Positions 1 to 5,524 of a stretch of 5,524 bases of DNA are shown here, one piece after another. The notes under the pieces were generated by a model. The model was given only the letters and a program-made list of their open reading frames with translations, did not search any database and had not been told where the DNA came from. Source of the DNA: Calidifontimicrobium sp035325925 (GTDB taxonomy: Bacteria; Pseudomonadota; Gammaproteobacteria; Burkholderiales; Burkholderiaceae_C). The stretch's first letter is position 1, and every line of letters starts with the position of its first letter. The position numbers and the translations under genes were made by a program. The stretch covers positions 1 to 5,524 of the forward strand of contig NZ_DAOKZA010000096.1 of the NCBI RefSeq assembly GCF_035325925.1, in the 5' to 3' direction.

Positions 1-680
1 TGGTCGGCGCCAACGCCTTCGCGCACGCCAGCGGCATCCACCAGGACGGCGTGCTGAAGGCCCGCGACACCTACGAGATCATGCGCGCCGAGGATGTCGG
101 CTGGAGCGCCAACAAGATCGTGCTCGGCAAGCTGTCGGGACGCAACGCGTTCAAGCAGCGGCTGCAGGAGTTGGGCGTCGAACTCGACTCCGAGGCCGAG
201 ATCAACGCCGCGTTCGCGCGCTTCAAGGACCTGGCCGACCGCAAGAGCGAGATCTTCGACGAGGACATCATCGCGCTGGTCGGCGACGAGAGCGTGACTT
301 CGGAGCAGGAGCACTTCCGGCTGCTGTCGCTGGCGCAGCGCTCCGAGACCGGCGAGCGGCCGCACGCCAGCGTGACCTTTGCGATCGGTGCGACCGAGCA
401 CCATGCCGAGAGCGACGGCAACGGTCCGGTCGACGCCAGCCTGAAGGCCATCGAGTCGAAGGTGCAAAGTGGCGCCGAGATGTTGCTGTATTCGGTCAAC
501 GCGATCACCAGCGGGTCCACAGAATCGCAGGGCGAGGTGACGGTGCGACTGCAGCACGGCGGCCGCGTCGTCAACGGCGTCGGCGCCGACCCGGACATCG
601 TCGTGGCCTCGGCCAAGGCGTACCTGGCGGCGCTGAACAAGCTGCACAGCAAGACCGAACGGGTGGCGGCGCAGGGGTGA
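1..680 (+). CDS. leuA: 2-isopropylmalate synthase, C-terminal part (5' end outside window)
   Basis: LeuA condenses acetyl-CoA with 2-ketoisovalerate to 2-isopropylmalate, the committed cytoplasmic step of leucine synthesis. The reading frame is open from base 3 and ends at TGA 678-680, giving 225 visible residues; about 290 N-terminal residues holding most of the TIM-barrel are missing, judged by the usual family length of just over 500. Visible residues 8-16 (HASGIHQDG) are the conserved stretch at the end of the catalytic region, followed by LGKLSGRNAF (about 41-50) of the linker subdomain. From about residue 100 comes the LeuA_dimer regulatory domain, recognisable by GNGPVDA (about 139-145) and the Gly-rich end; in this family it binds leucine for feedback inhibition. 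The short E. coli-like linker indicates LeuA rather than homocitrate or citramalate synthase. No frameshift is seen. It is followed after 132 bases by pbpG on the same strand, with no clear terminator between them. Confidence 0.96.
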   Translation, partial: VGANAFAHASGIHQDGVLKARDTYEIMRAEDVGWSANKIVLGKLSGRNAFKQRLQELGVELDSEAEINAAFARFKDLADRKSEIFDEDIIALVGDESVTSEQEHFRLLSLAQRSETGERPHASVTFAIGATEHHAESDGNGPVDASLKAIESKVQSGAEMLLYSVNAITSGSTESQGEVTVRLQHGGRVVNGVGADPDIVVASAKAYLAALNKLHSKTERVAAQG

Positions 681-742
681 CCCGAGCGCACGTCGCGGTG
701 GCGTCCGCCGAGACTTTAGGAACGCATCGCAAGTTCATGATC

Positions 743-771
743 TTGCTTGTGTTTCAAGGTTCTCCTACACT
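743..771 (+). promoter_or_regulatory. Candidate sigma70 promoter for the pbpG-like gene
   Basis: A TTGCTT box (743-748) and a TACACT box (766-771) are separated by exactly 17 bases, in the least GC-rich part of the leuA-pbpG gap. Matches to consensus are partial (TTG of the -35, four of six in the -10). Transcription would begin near 778, upstream of the GTG start at 813 and its Shine-Dalgarno sequence. This makes the earlier in-frame TTG at 747 unlikely as a start. Read by eye only. Confidence 0.4.
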
Positions 772-799
772 GGCCGAAATCACGGACGGCGTTGGGAAC

Positions 800-804
800 G
801 GGAG
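800..804 (+). promoter_or_regulatory. Ribosome binding site that decides the pbpG start
   Basis: GGGAG at 800-804 lies 8 bases before the GTG at 813. It is well placed for that GTG and overlaps the competing GTG at 804, so it argues for 813. From 813 the protein begins with a compact signal peptide (basic MKR start, hydrophobic core, AVHA end), whereas starts at 747, 792 or 804 would add a poorly hydrophobic extension. Confidence 0.55.
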
Positions 805-812
805 TGGCGGCG

Positions 813-1868
813 GTGAAGCGCGCGGGATGGGCTCGGTGGGGGTTGCTGTTCGCGTTGTGGTTCGGTGCGCTCGCCTGGCCGCTGGGCGCCGTGCATGCGG
901 CCACACCCAAGGCCAAGGCGGGTGTCAAGGCAAGTGCGAAGAAGTCGGCCAAGGCGGTGCCGGCCCGCAGCGCCAAGACGACACGCGCCAAGGCGCGGCC
1001 GACGTCGCGCACGCGCACCTCGAGCAGGGCCGTGGTCGAGGCGGCTACGCCGCGTCCTTCGTACGGCCAGGTGTTCGGCCTGCACGCCACACCCGATCCG
1101 CTGGACCTGAAGTCCAGCGTGGCGCTGGTCGTCGACCAGGACACCAACGAGGTGTTGTTCAGCAAGAACCCGAAGGCGGTGCTGCCGATCGCGTCGATCA
1201 CCAAGCTGATGACGGCGCTGGTCGTCGTCGAGGCCGGTCTGCCGCTCGACGAGGCGCTGACGGTGTCGCAGGCCGACGTCGACACCGAGAAGGGCAGCCG
1301 GTCGCGGCTGACCGTGGGCACGCGGCTGACCCGTGGCGAGATGCTGCATCTGGCGCTGATGTCGTCGGAGAACCGCGCCGCCAACGCGCTCGGGCGGCAC
1401 TATCCCGGTGGGCTGGACGCGTTCGTCGAGGCGATGAACCGCAAGGCCGCCGAACTCGGCATGACCGACACCCGCTACGCCGAGCCGACCGGCTTGTCGA
1501 GCCGCAACCAGTCGAGCGCGCGTGACCTGGCGCAGCTGGTCAAGGCCGCGTACGAACACGACCTGATCCGCGAGCTGTCGACCTCGCCGGAGCACCGCGT
1601 CGCGGTGGGCCGGCGCGACCTGCAGTTCCGCAACTCGAACGGTCTGGTCTTCAAGGACGACTGGACTATCGGGCTGCAGAAGACCGGCTACATCTCCGAG
1701 GCGGGCCGCTGCCTGGTGATGCAGGCCGAACTGGCGGGCCGCAAGCTGATCATGGTGCTGCTCGACTCGGCAGGACGCTACTCGCGAATCGCCGACGCCG
1801 AACGCCTGCGCCAGTGGCTGCTGGGCGACCCCGCTGCACCGATCGCACTGTCGTCGCCGACGTCCTGA
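813..1868 (+). CDS. pbpG: PBP7-type D-alanyl-D-alanine endopeptidase (peptidase S11 family)
   Basis: Periplasmic low-molecular-weight penicillin-binding protein; PBP7 homologues cut D-Ala-meso-DAP cross-links in peptidoglycan during wall remodelling. From GTG 813 it has 351 residues. A signal peptide covers about 1-29 (basic start, hydrophobic core about 10-27, cleavage probably after AVHA). Residues 30-75 form an Ala/Lys/Arg-rich spacer with no acidic residue. The serine-peptidase domain spans about 95-345 with all three catalytic motifs: S128-I-T-K131 (nucleophile Ser128, base Lys131), S185-E-N187 within MSSENRAANALG, and K290-T-G292. The MSSENRAA context and the lack of the extra C-terminal domain of DacA/DacC point to PBP7 rather than a PBP5/6 carboxypeptidase. 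Length is somewhat above E. coli PBP7 (about 310) because of the spacer. It probably has its own promoter at 743-771. It ends convergently, 31 bases from the IclR gene. Exact substrate (endo- or carboxypeptidase) is inferred from family. Confidence 0.92.
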   Translation: MKRAGWARWGLLFALWFGALAWPLGAVHAATPKAKAGVKASAKKSAKAVPARSAKTTRAKARPTSRTRTSSRAVVEAATPRPSYGQVFGLHATPDPLDLKSSVALVVDQDTNEVLFSKNPKAVLPIASITKLMTALVVVEAGLPLDEALTVSQADVDTEKGSRSRLTVGTRLTRGEMLHLALMSSENRAANALGRHYPGGLDAFVEAMNRKAAELGMTDTRYAEPTGLSSRNQSSARDLAQLVKAAYEHDLIRELSTSPEHRVAVGRRDLQFRNSNGLVFKDDWTIGLQKTGYISEAGRCLVMQAELAGRKLIMVLLDSAGRYSRIADAERLRQWLLGDPAAPIALSSPTS

Positions 1869-1904
1869 GGCCCGCGGCGACGCGCCGGCCGCTGCCGCCT
1901 CAGG
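1864..1904. terminator. Convergent inverted repeat, possible bidirectional terminator
   Basis: CCTGAGGC (1864-1871) is perfectly complementary to GCCTCAGG (1897-1904), and a second stem, GCGGC (1874-1878) with GCCGC (1888-1892), fits inside. The TGA stop of pbpG (1866-1868) and the stop of the IclR gene (1902-1900) lie opposite each other in the outer stem. Neither strand has a T-tract after the hairpin, so it does not fit the classic intrinsic terminator. The position between two converging genes favours a role in ending or stabilising both transcripts. Confidence 0.4.
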
Positions 1905-2670
1905 CGGTGCGGTGACCGAGTTCGCGCGAGATCTGCGCGGCGGTGGCACGCACCTTGTCGAGCCACGACTCGTCGAGCCGGTCGGCCGGCGCCGACACCG
2001 ACAGCCCCGCGACCAGCTTGTTCTGGTCGTCGAAGATGCCTGCGGCCATGCAGCGCACGCCGACCTCGAGTTCCTCGTCGTCGCGTGCGACGTTGTGCTG
2101 GCGCACCTGTGCCAGCTCGCGCTCGAGCCGCCCGAGATCGGTGATGCTGTTGCGCGTGTGGCCGGCCAGGCCGGTTCGCGTCGCGTAGGCGCGCACGCGG
2201 GCCGGGTCGTCGAAGGCGAGGAACAGCTTGCCCACCGAGGTCAGGTGCAGCGGGGCGTGGCCGCCGATCGCGCGCACCACCTGCATGCCCGAGCGTTCGC
2301 TGTAGGCGCGCTCGATGTAGACGATCTCGTCACCCTGGCGCACCGAGAGGTTGACCGGCTGGTGCGTGATGCGGTGCAGCTCGCGCATCGGCACCAGCGC
2401 CGCCTCGCGCACGTCCAGCCGCGCCTTCACCAGGTTGCCCAGCTCGAGCAGGCGCATGCCCAGCCGGTAGCTGCCGGCTTCGGGGCGGTCGACCAGCCGG
2501 CCGGCGGCGAGGTCGTTGAGGATGCGGTGCGCCGTCGACGGGTGCAGCCCGGTGCGCTCGCTGATCTCCTTCAACGCCACCGGCTCGGTGTGCGACGCGA
2601 GCACGTCGAGCAGCGCGAAGGTGCGTTCGAGCACCTGGATCGTCGGGGTCTGGGCGTCCTTCTTCCTCAT
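1900..2670 (-). CDS. IclR-family transcriptional regulator
   Basis: A 256-residue DNA-binding regulator of normal IclR length. Residues 11-75 form the N-terminal winged helix-turn-helix; the helix-turn-helix is about 31-54 (LKEISERTGLHPSTAHRIL), followed by the wing SYRLGMRLLELG. Residues about 80-250 form the effector-binding domain, with the typical stretches LTSVGKLFLAF (143-153) and GVRCMAAGIFDDQNKLVAGLSVSAP-like region (204-228). The ATG at 2670 puts MRKKDAQTPTIQVLERTFALL in the expected place; the frame is open far upstream, but that part is the wrong frame of hpnE. There is no clear Shine-Dalgarno sequence. It lies 95 bases after hpnE on the same strand, so it may be read through from the hpn operon or from its own promoter. 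IclR proteins commonly repress their own gene, and repeated GCAAC elements lie in this leader. The effector and target genes cannot be told from sequence; regulation of the squalene operon is only a possibility. Confidence 0.93.
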   Translation of the reverse strand: MRKKDAQTPTIQVLERTFALLDVLASHTEPVALKEISERTGLHPSTAHRILNDLAAGRLVDRPEAGSYRLGMRLLELGNLVKARLDVREAALVPMRELHRITHQPVNLSVRQGDEIVYIERAYSERSGMQVVRAIGGHAPLHLTSVGKLFLAFDDPARVRAYATRTGLAGHTRNSITDLGRLERELAQVRQHNVARDDEELEVGVRCMAAGIFDDQNKLVAGLSVSAPADRLDESWLDKVRATAAQISRELGHRTA

Positions 2671-2681
2671 GCGCGCATTGT

Positions 2682-2729
2682 GCAACGGGGGTTGCGATTT
2701 TTGCATGACGAAAACTAGATCTGCAACCC
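2682..2729. promoter_or_regulatory. Candidate operator: repeated GCAAC/GTTGC elements in the IclR leader
   Basis: GCAAC (2682-2686) and GTTGC (2691-2695) form a palindrome around GGGG, 12 bases upstream of the IclR start codon. GGGTTGC (2689-2695) also forms a perfect 7-base inverted repeat with GCAACCC (2723-2729). The outer copy overlaps the possible -35 box and the inner pair lies near the expected transcription start. This arrangement suits autorepression by an IclR dimer or dimer pair, but no binding consensus for this protein is known to me. Confidence 0.35.
2697..2726 (-). promoter_or_regulatory. Weak candidate promoter for the IclR gene
   Basis: On the minus strand TTGCAG (2726-2721) and AAAAAT (2702-2697) are spaced by 18 bases in the AT-richest stretch of this gap. 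The -35 matches TTG-A in part and the -10 four of six positions. The transcript would start around 2690, giving a leader of about 20 bases before the ATG at 2670. Other spacings are possible, so the exact boxes are uncertain. Confidence 0.3.
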
Positions 2730-2752
2730 GATATGCGCTTGTCGCATCCGGG
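2727..2752 (-). terminator. Hairpin downstream of hpnE, possible weak terminator
   Basis: CCCG (2727-2730) pairs with CGGG (2749-2752), and ATGCG (2733-2737) pairs with CGCAT (2743-2747), around a 5-base loop with a small internal bulge. It starts 13 bases after the hpnE stop in the direction of transcription. No T-run follows at once (a TTTT comes about a dozen bases later), so termination may be partial, leaving read-through into the IclR gene. Confidence 0.35.
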
Positions 2753-2765
2753 GTCGCTGTGCGCG

Positions 2766-4040
2766 TCAAGGGGCGGTCGCACCCTCGGCGGCGCGCCCGC
2801 CGCTGCGCACCGCCCCCTCGAGCGTCGACGGGTAGGGCCCCTCCACGTAGTCGCCGGCGGCCCACAGTCCGGTCGCGATGCACGCCGGCGGGCGCCGCAG
2901 GCCGGGTTGGCACGCAAAGGTCGCGCGCCGCTCGGCGAGCGTGCGCAACACGACGGGAGGCTCGCGCCAGTGCGGCCCGAGCGCCGCGACGAGCTGCGCC
3001 TGCACCGCCCGCGCGGTGGCGTCGAGTCCGCGTTCGATCCACGCTGCGGCGCCGCTGACGACCGCGGCGAAGGTCCCCGCCGTCGCGCCGATGGCGCCGT
3101 GGTCGAAGACGAACTGCGCCGGGGCGTCGGCGCCGTCGTGCAACGCGGTCATCGGCCGCGGCAGCCGCGTACCGCGGCTGCGCAGATAGACGGTGACGAT
3201 CGGTTCGTGCTCGAACGCCGCGGCGACCTCGGCCCACGCCGGCGCCGCCGTGCGCACGAGCCGTGCCGCCTCGTGCGCCGTGCAGGCGAGCACCACGGCG
3301 TCGGCCGGCATGCCGTCGACGCGCCAGCGCGCGCCGTCGGGCTCGATCGCGTGCACGCGGTGACGCGTGCACACCCGGGCGCCGTGGTCGGCCAACCAGC
3401 GCTGCGCCGGTGTCGGCAGCAGCCGTGCGAGCGATGCGCGCGGCAGCAGCAGGTCGGCCGCGCCGGCGCCGCCGAACAGCGCATCGCGCAGCACACGCAG
3501 GAACACGCTGGCGCTCGCGCGGTCGGCCGGGGTGTTCAGCGCGGCGATGCACAGCGGATCGATCAGGTCGCGGCGCAGCGCCGCCGGCAGCGCCGCGCAC
3601 AGGCGCCCCACGGTCCAGGACGGGTCGCAGCCGAAGCCGCGTGCCGCCCAGCCGCCCGCGGCGCGCAACAGCGCCACGCGCTCGCGCAGGCCCCAGCCGC
3701 GTCGGCGCCACACCGCGCCCAGCAGCGCAGGCACCGGCCGCCCGGGCCGCAACTGCAGGCCGCTGCCGTCGGGGAAGGTCAGCGACAGCGGCATGCGGTG
3801 CAGCAGCGCCGCTGGGTCGGCGCCGACCTGGCGCATCAGTGCCAGCGTGTCGCGGCAGGCGCCGATCAGGATGTGCTGGCCGTTGTCGAGCTCGACGCCA
3901 TCGAGCTCGACACCACGCGCGCGACCGCCCAGCACCGATGCCATCTCGTACAACGTCACGCGGTGGCCGGCGTCGACGGCACGCACCGCTGCGGCGATGC
4001 CCGCCCAGCCGCCGCCGACGACCGCAACGTCGTGCGGCAT
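2766..4040 (-). CDS. hpnE: Hydroxysqualene dehydroxylase (squalene-associated FAD-dependent desaturase)
   Basis: HpnE reduces hydroxysqualene to squalene, the last step of the HpnC/D/E route. The 424-residue protein has the flavin amine-oxidase/phytoene-desaturase fold: an N-terminal Rossmann dinucleotide motif V-V-G9-G-G-W-A-G14, acidic E32 at the end of the second strand for FAD ribose binding, and GGRAR (38-42). LDNGQHILIG (51-60) is the conserved stretch found in HpnE proteins. The C-terminal FAD-binding motif is GLWAAGDYVEGPYPSTLEGA (391-410), ending in GAVRSGGRAAE. Length is normal for the family. ATG 4040 shares its A with the TGA of hpnD (TGATG), so translation is probably coupled; no separate strong ribosome binding site is seen. 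It is distinguished from carotenoid desaturases by its shorter length and by its place directly after hpnC-hpnD. A squalene-hopene cyclase gene does not follow; the next gene is the IclR regulator. Confidence 0.95.
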   Translation of the reverse strand: MPHDVAVVGGGWAGIAAAVRAVDAGHRVTLYEMASVLGGRARGVELDGVELDNGQHILIGACRDTLALMRQVGADPAALLHRMPLSLTFPDGSGLQLRPGRPVPALLGAVWRRRGWGLRERVALLRAAGGWAARGFGCDPSWTVGRLCAALPAALRRDLIDPLCIAALNTPADRASASVFLRVLRDALFGGAGAADLLLPRASLARLLPTPAQRWLADHGARVCTRHRVHAIEPDGARWRVDGMPADAVVLACTAHEAARLVRTAAPAWAEVAAAFEHEPIVTVYLRSRGTRLPRPMTALHDGADAPAQFVFDHGAIGATAGTFAAVVSGAAAWIERGLDATARAVQAQLVAALGPHWREPPVVLRTLAERRATFACQPGLRRPPACIATGLWAAGDYVEGPYPSTLEGAVRSGGRAAEGATAP

Positions 4041-4888
4041 CAGCGCTCGCGCCAGTGCGTGCACATCGCGATCCACGCCTTGCGCAGCGGCGTCAGCGCG
4101 ATGCGCTGGTGCAGCACCCGGAAGCCCGAGGCCTCGATCTCGCGCAGCAGCGTGCGGTAGATGTGCGCCATCATCAACCCCGGGCGCTGCGCGCGCCGGT
4201 CGTCGGCCGGCAGCAGCGCGAAGGCCTCGTCGAACAGCCGGTGCGCGCGTTCGGCCTGGAAGCGCATCAGCGCGCCGAAACGCTCGCTGTAGCCCCACGG
4301 CGCCTCGCGCTGCAGGATCTCCGAGGCCTTGACACCGAAGCGCTGCAGTTCGTCGACCGGCAGGTAGATGCGCCCACGTCGCGCGTCGTCGCCGACGTCG
4401 CGGATGATGTTGGTCAGCTGCATCGCCAGCCCGAGGCGGTGCGCATAGGCGATGGTTTCGTCGCGTGTGCGCCCGAAGATCTCCGCCGACACCTCGCCGA
4501 CGACGCCGGCGACCAGGTGGCAGTAGCGTGCCAGTGCGGCGAAGTCGAGGTAGCGCGTCTGCGTCAGGTCCATCTCGCAGCCGTCGATGACCTGCAGCAG
4601 CTGCGCCTCGCCGATGCGGTGCTCGGCGGCCAGCGGCAGCAGCGCCTGCGTCACCGGGTGGCTGGGCCGCCCGGCGAACGCGGCGGCCACTTCGCGGCGC
4701 CACCAGGCGAGCTTGGTCGCGGCGACCGTCGGGTCGTGCACCTCGTCGACGACGTCGTCGACCTCGCGGCAGAAGGCGTAGAAGGCCGTGATCGCCGCGC
4801 GTCGCCGCGGCGGCAGGAAGCGGAACGCATAGTAGAACGACGAGCCGCTGCGTGCGGCCTTGTCCTGCACGTACTGCTCGGGGCTCAT
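4040..4888 (-). CDS. hpnD: Presqualene diphosphate synthase
   Basis: HpnD joins two farnesyl diphosphates head-to-head into presqualene diphosphate, the first committed step to squalene. The all-helical squalene/phytoene synthase domain fills the protein (282 residues from ATG 4888). Numbering from that ATG, SGSSFYYAFRFLPPRRR (14-30) is the typical start of the fold; the first Asp-rich motif REVDDVVDE (41-49) and the second, NIIRDVGDD (160-168), followed by RRGRIYLP, hold the Mg-diphosphate ligands. A GTG six bases upstream (4894) is in frame and has GGGAA suitably ahead of it; I prefer ATG 4888 because MSPEQYVQDKAA matches the usual N-terminus of HpnD proteins and because ATGA there overlaps a possible bridging mini-ORF. 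It lies 61 bases after hpnC and overlaps hpnE by one base. Squalene versus phytoene synthase activity is assigned from the hpnC/hpnE neighbours. Confidence 0.94.
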   Translation of the reverse strand: MSPEQYVQDKAARSGSSFYYAFRFLPPRRRAAITAFYAFCREVDDVVDEVHDPTVAATKLAWWRREVAAAFAGRPSHPVTQALLPLAAEHRIGEAQLLQVIDGCEMDLTQTRYLDFAALARYCHLVAGVVGEVSAEIFGRTRDETIAYAHRLGLAMQLTNIIRDVGDDARRGRIYLPVDELQRFGVKASEILQREAPWGYSERFGALMRFQAERAHRLFDEAFALLPADDRRAQRPGLMMAHIYRTLLREIEASGFRVLHQRIALTPLRKAWIAMCTHWRER

Positions 4889-4953
4889 CGCCACGGCGCG
4901 TTCCCGCAGGTGGGCTTCGGCGCGGCGCCAGCCGGCGGGGAGATGCCACTCAT
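4885..4953 (-). CDS. Possible 22-codon ORF bridging hpnC and hpnD
   Basis: An ATG at 4953-4951 overlaps the hpnC stop as ATGA, and the frame runs 22 codons to a TGA (4887-4885) that overlaps the hpnD start as another ATGA. The peptide would begin MSGISPPAGAAPKP and end CGNAPWR; it is Pro/Gly/Ala-rich, has no membrane segment, and matches no family I know. Its more likely role, if it is translated, is to carry ribosomes across the gap and couple hpnD translation to hpnC. No good Shine-Dalgarno sequence precedes it. Chance is a real alternative in DNA this GC-rich. Confidence 0.22.
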   Translation of the reverse strand: MSGISPPAGAAPKPTCGNAPWR

Positions 4954-5524
4954 GCGACGCGCTCGACGGCGCCCGTCGCGGCGCGCATCGTCACCGCACG
5001 CCACAGCAGTCGGGGCGCATCGGTCGCACCCAGCGTCGGGCGCCGCGTCAGCGTTGCGTGGTCGATGGCCGCGATGCGCTCGAGCACGCGCAGCCCGCCC
5101 TGGACGACCAGACGCAGCTCCCAGCCGGCGCGCCCGGGCAGCCGGTGCACCAGCGGTGCGCCATCGAGCATCAGGCCGCGCGCCCATGCGCACAACTCGC
5201 GCACCAGCGCACGCACGGCGGGACCGTCGTCGCGCGAGCGCAGCTGCGCCAGCGAGACGCCGTGGCGGCGTGCGTCGGCCAGCGGCACGTAGTGCCGTCC
5301 GCGTGGTGCGTCGACGCCGAGGTCCTGCCAGAAGTTGATCAACTGCAGCGCGCTGCACACCGCGTCGGAATGCGCCAGCGACGCCGCATCGTCGACGCCG
5401 TACAGGTGCAGCAGCAGCCGCCCGATGGGATCGGCCGATCGGCGGCAGTAGTCGAGCAGCGCGGTGCGGTCCGGGTAGGTCGGCTGGTGCACGTCCTGCT
5501 CGAAGGCGTCGAGCAGCGCGAACA
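4950..5524 (-). CDS. hpnC: Hydroxysqualene synthase, C-terminal part (5' end outside window)
   Basis: HpnC converts presqualene diphosphate to hydroxysqualene, acting between HpnD and HpnE. The frame enters from the right edge (first full codon at 5522-5520, reading FALLDAFEQDV) and stops at 4952-4950, giving 190 visible residues. A further 90-100 N-terminal residues, including the first Asp-rich motif, should lie beyond the window. The motifs LLDYCRRSADPIGRLLLHLYG (22-42) and LQLINFWQDLGVDAPRGRHYVP (59-80) are typical of HpnC: the latter holds the second Mg-binding site (D67, D71), and the NFWQD form separates HpnC from HpnD, which has NIIRD at the same place. It is the first visible gene of the operon read leftward; its promoter is outside the window. 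GTG 5492 is internal, not the start. The protein is intact as far as it can be seen. Confidence 0.94.
   Translation of the reverse strand, partial: FALLDAFEQDVHQPTYPDRTALLDYCRRSADPIGRLLLHLYGVDDAASLAHSDAVCSALQLINFWQDLGVDAPRGRHYVPLADARRHGVSLAQLRSRDDGPAVRALVRELCAWARGLMLDGAPLVHRLPGRAGWELRLVVQGGLRVLERIAAIDHATLTRRPTLGATDAPRLLWRAVTMRAATGAVERVA

Noticed and set aside
71..691. 206-codon minus-strand frame opposite leuA
   Set aside because: Ser/Ala-rich shadow of the conserved LeuA C-terminus, with no domain of its own.
681..742. Intrinsic terminator after leuA
   Set aside because: Only 4- to 5-base stems with poor loops and no T-tract could be found, so I do not call one.
747..812. Upstream TTG start for pbpG, giving 373 residues
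   Set aside because: It overlaps the candidate promoter, has no ribosome binding site, and would put 22 residues before a good signal peptide. GTG 813 with GGGAG 8 bases ahead is better.
780..1949. 389-codon minus-strand frame opposite pbpG
   Set aside because: Arg/Gln/His-rich and without motifs, while the opposite strand carries a complete PBP7 with all catalytic motifs.
2671..3711. In-frame N-terminal extension of the IclR gene reaching into hpnE
   Set aside because: The extension is hpnE read in another frame and is Arg/Ala-rich. A normal-length IclR protein begins at 2670.
2733..4160. 475-codon + strand frame opposite hpnE
   Set aside because: Low-complexity Arg/Ala/Gln/His composition with no recognisable motif; a shadow of hpnE.
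4041..4949. In-frame upstream extension of hpnE through hpnD (727 codons)
   Set aside because: The extra part is hpnD in the wrong frame. The HpnE Rossmann motif begins right after ATG 4040, as usual for the family.
3263..5338. Very long (691-codon) + strand frame opposite hpnC, hpnD and hpnE
   Set aside because: Its translation is Arg/Ala/Pro-rich without any domain, and it lies antisense to three well-supported genes. Stop-free antisense frames are expected at this GC content.

Overview
This window reads as chromosomal DNA of a high-GC (roughly 70% by eye) Gram-negative bacterium, most likely a betaproteobacterium of the order Burkholderiales. The evidence is the LeuA type, a PBP7-like endopeptidase with a signal peptide, and an hpnCDE squalene operon, all with dense third-position G/C. 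The taxonomic placement is inference; no rRNA or other marker is present. I see no insertion sequence, phage gene, CRISPR array, tRNA or rRNA.

Layout. On the + strand, bases 1-680 hold the C-terminal part of leuA (2-isopropylmalate synthase). After a 132-base gap with a plausible sigma70 promoter, 813-1868 encodes a complete PBP7-type D-alanyl-D-alanine endopeptidase (pbpG-like) starting at GTG. It meets a minus-strand gene head-on: an IclR-family regulator (2670-1900). The 31-base convergent junction carries an inverted repeat with both stop codons in its arms. Behind the IclR gene, also on the minus strand, lies the operon hpnC (partial, cut by the window's right edge), hpnD, hpnE, transcribed leftward.

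How the genes work together. HpnD, HpnC and HpnE together turn two farnesyl diphosphates into squalene by way of presqualene diphosphate and hydroxysqualene, the usual entry to bacterial hopanoids. hpnD and hpnE overlap (TGATG), and hpnC and hpnD are separated by about 60 bases that can be read as a 22-codon ORF with ATGA overlaps at both ends. The IclR gene follows hpnE after 95 bases. This gap is the least GC-rich stretch in the area and contains a hairpin, a possible promoter and three copies of a GCAAC/GTTGC element that may be its operator. LeuA (leucine synthesis) and PbpG (cell-wall remodelling) have no evident functional tie to the squalene genes.

Overall this is an ordinary housekeeping/isoprenoid region. 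I found no convincing new system. The points worth a second look are small: the bridging mini-ORF, the IclR leader repeats, the symmetric convergent hairpin and the very basic spacer in the PBP7 homologue.
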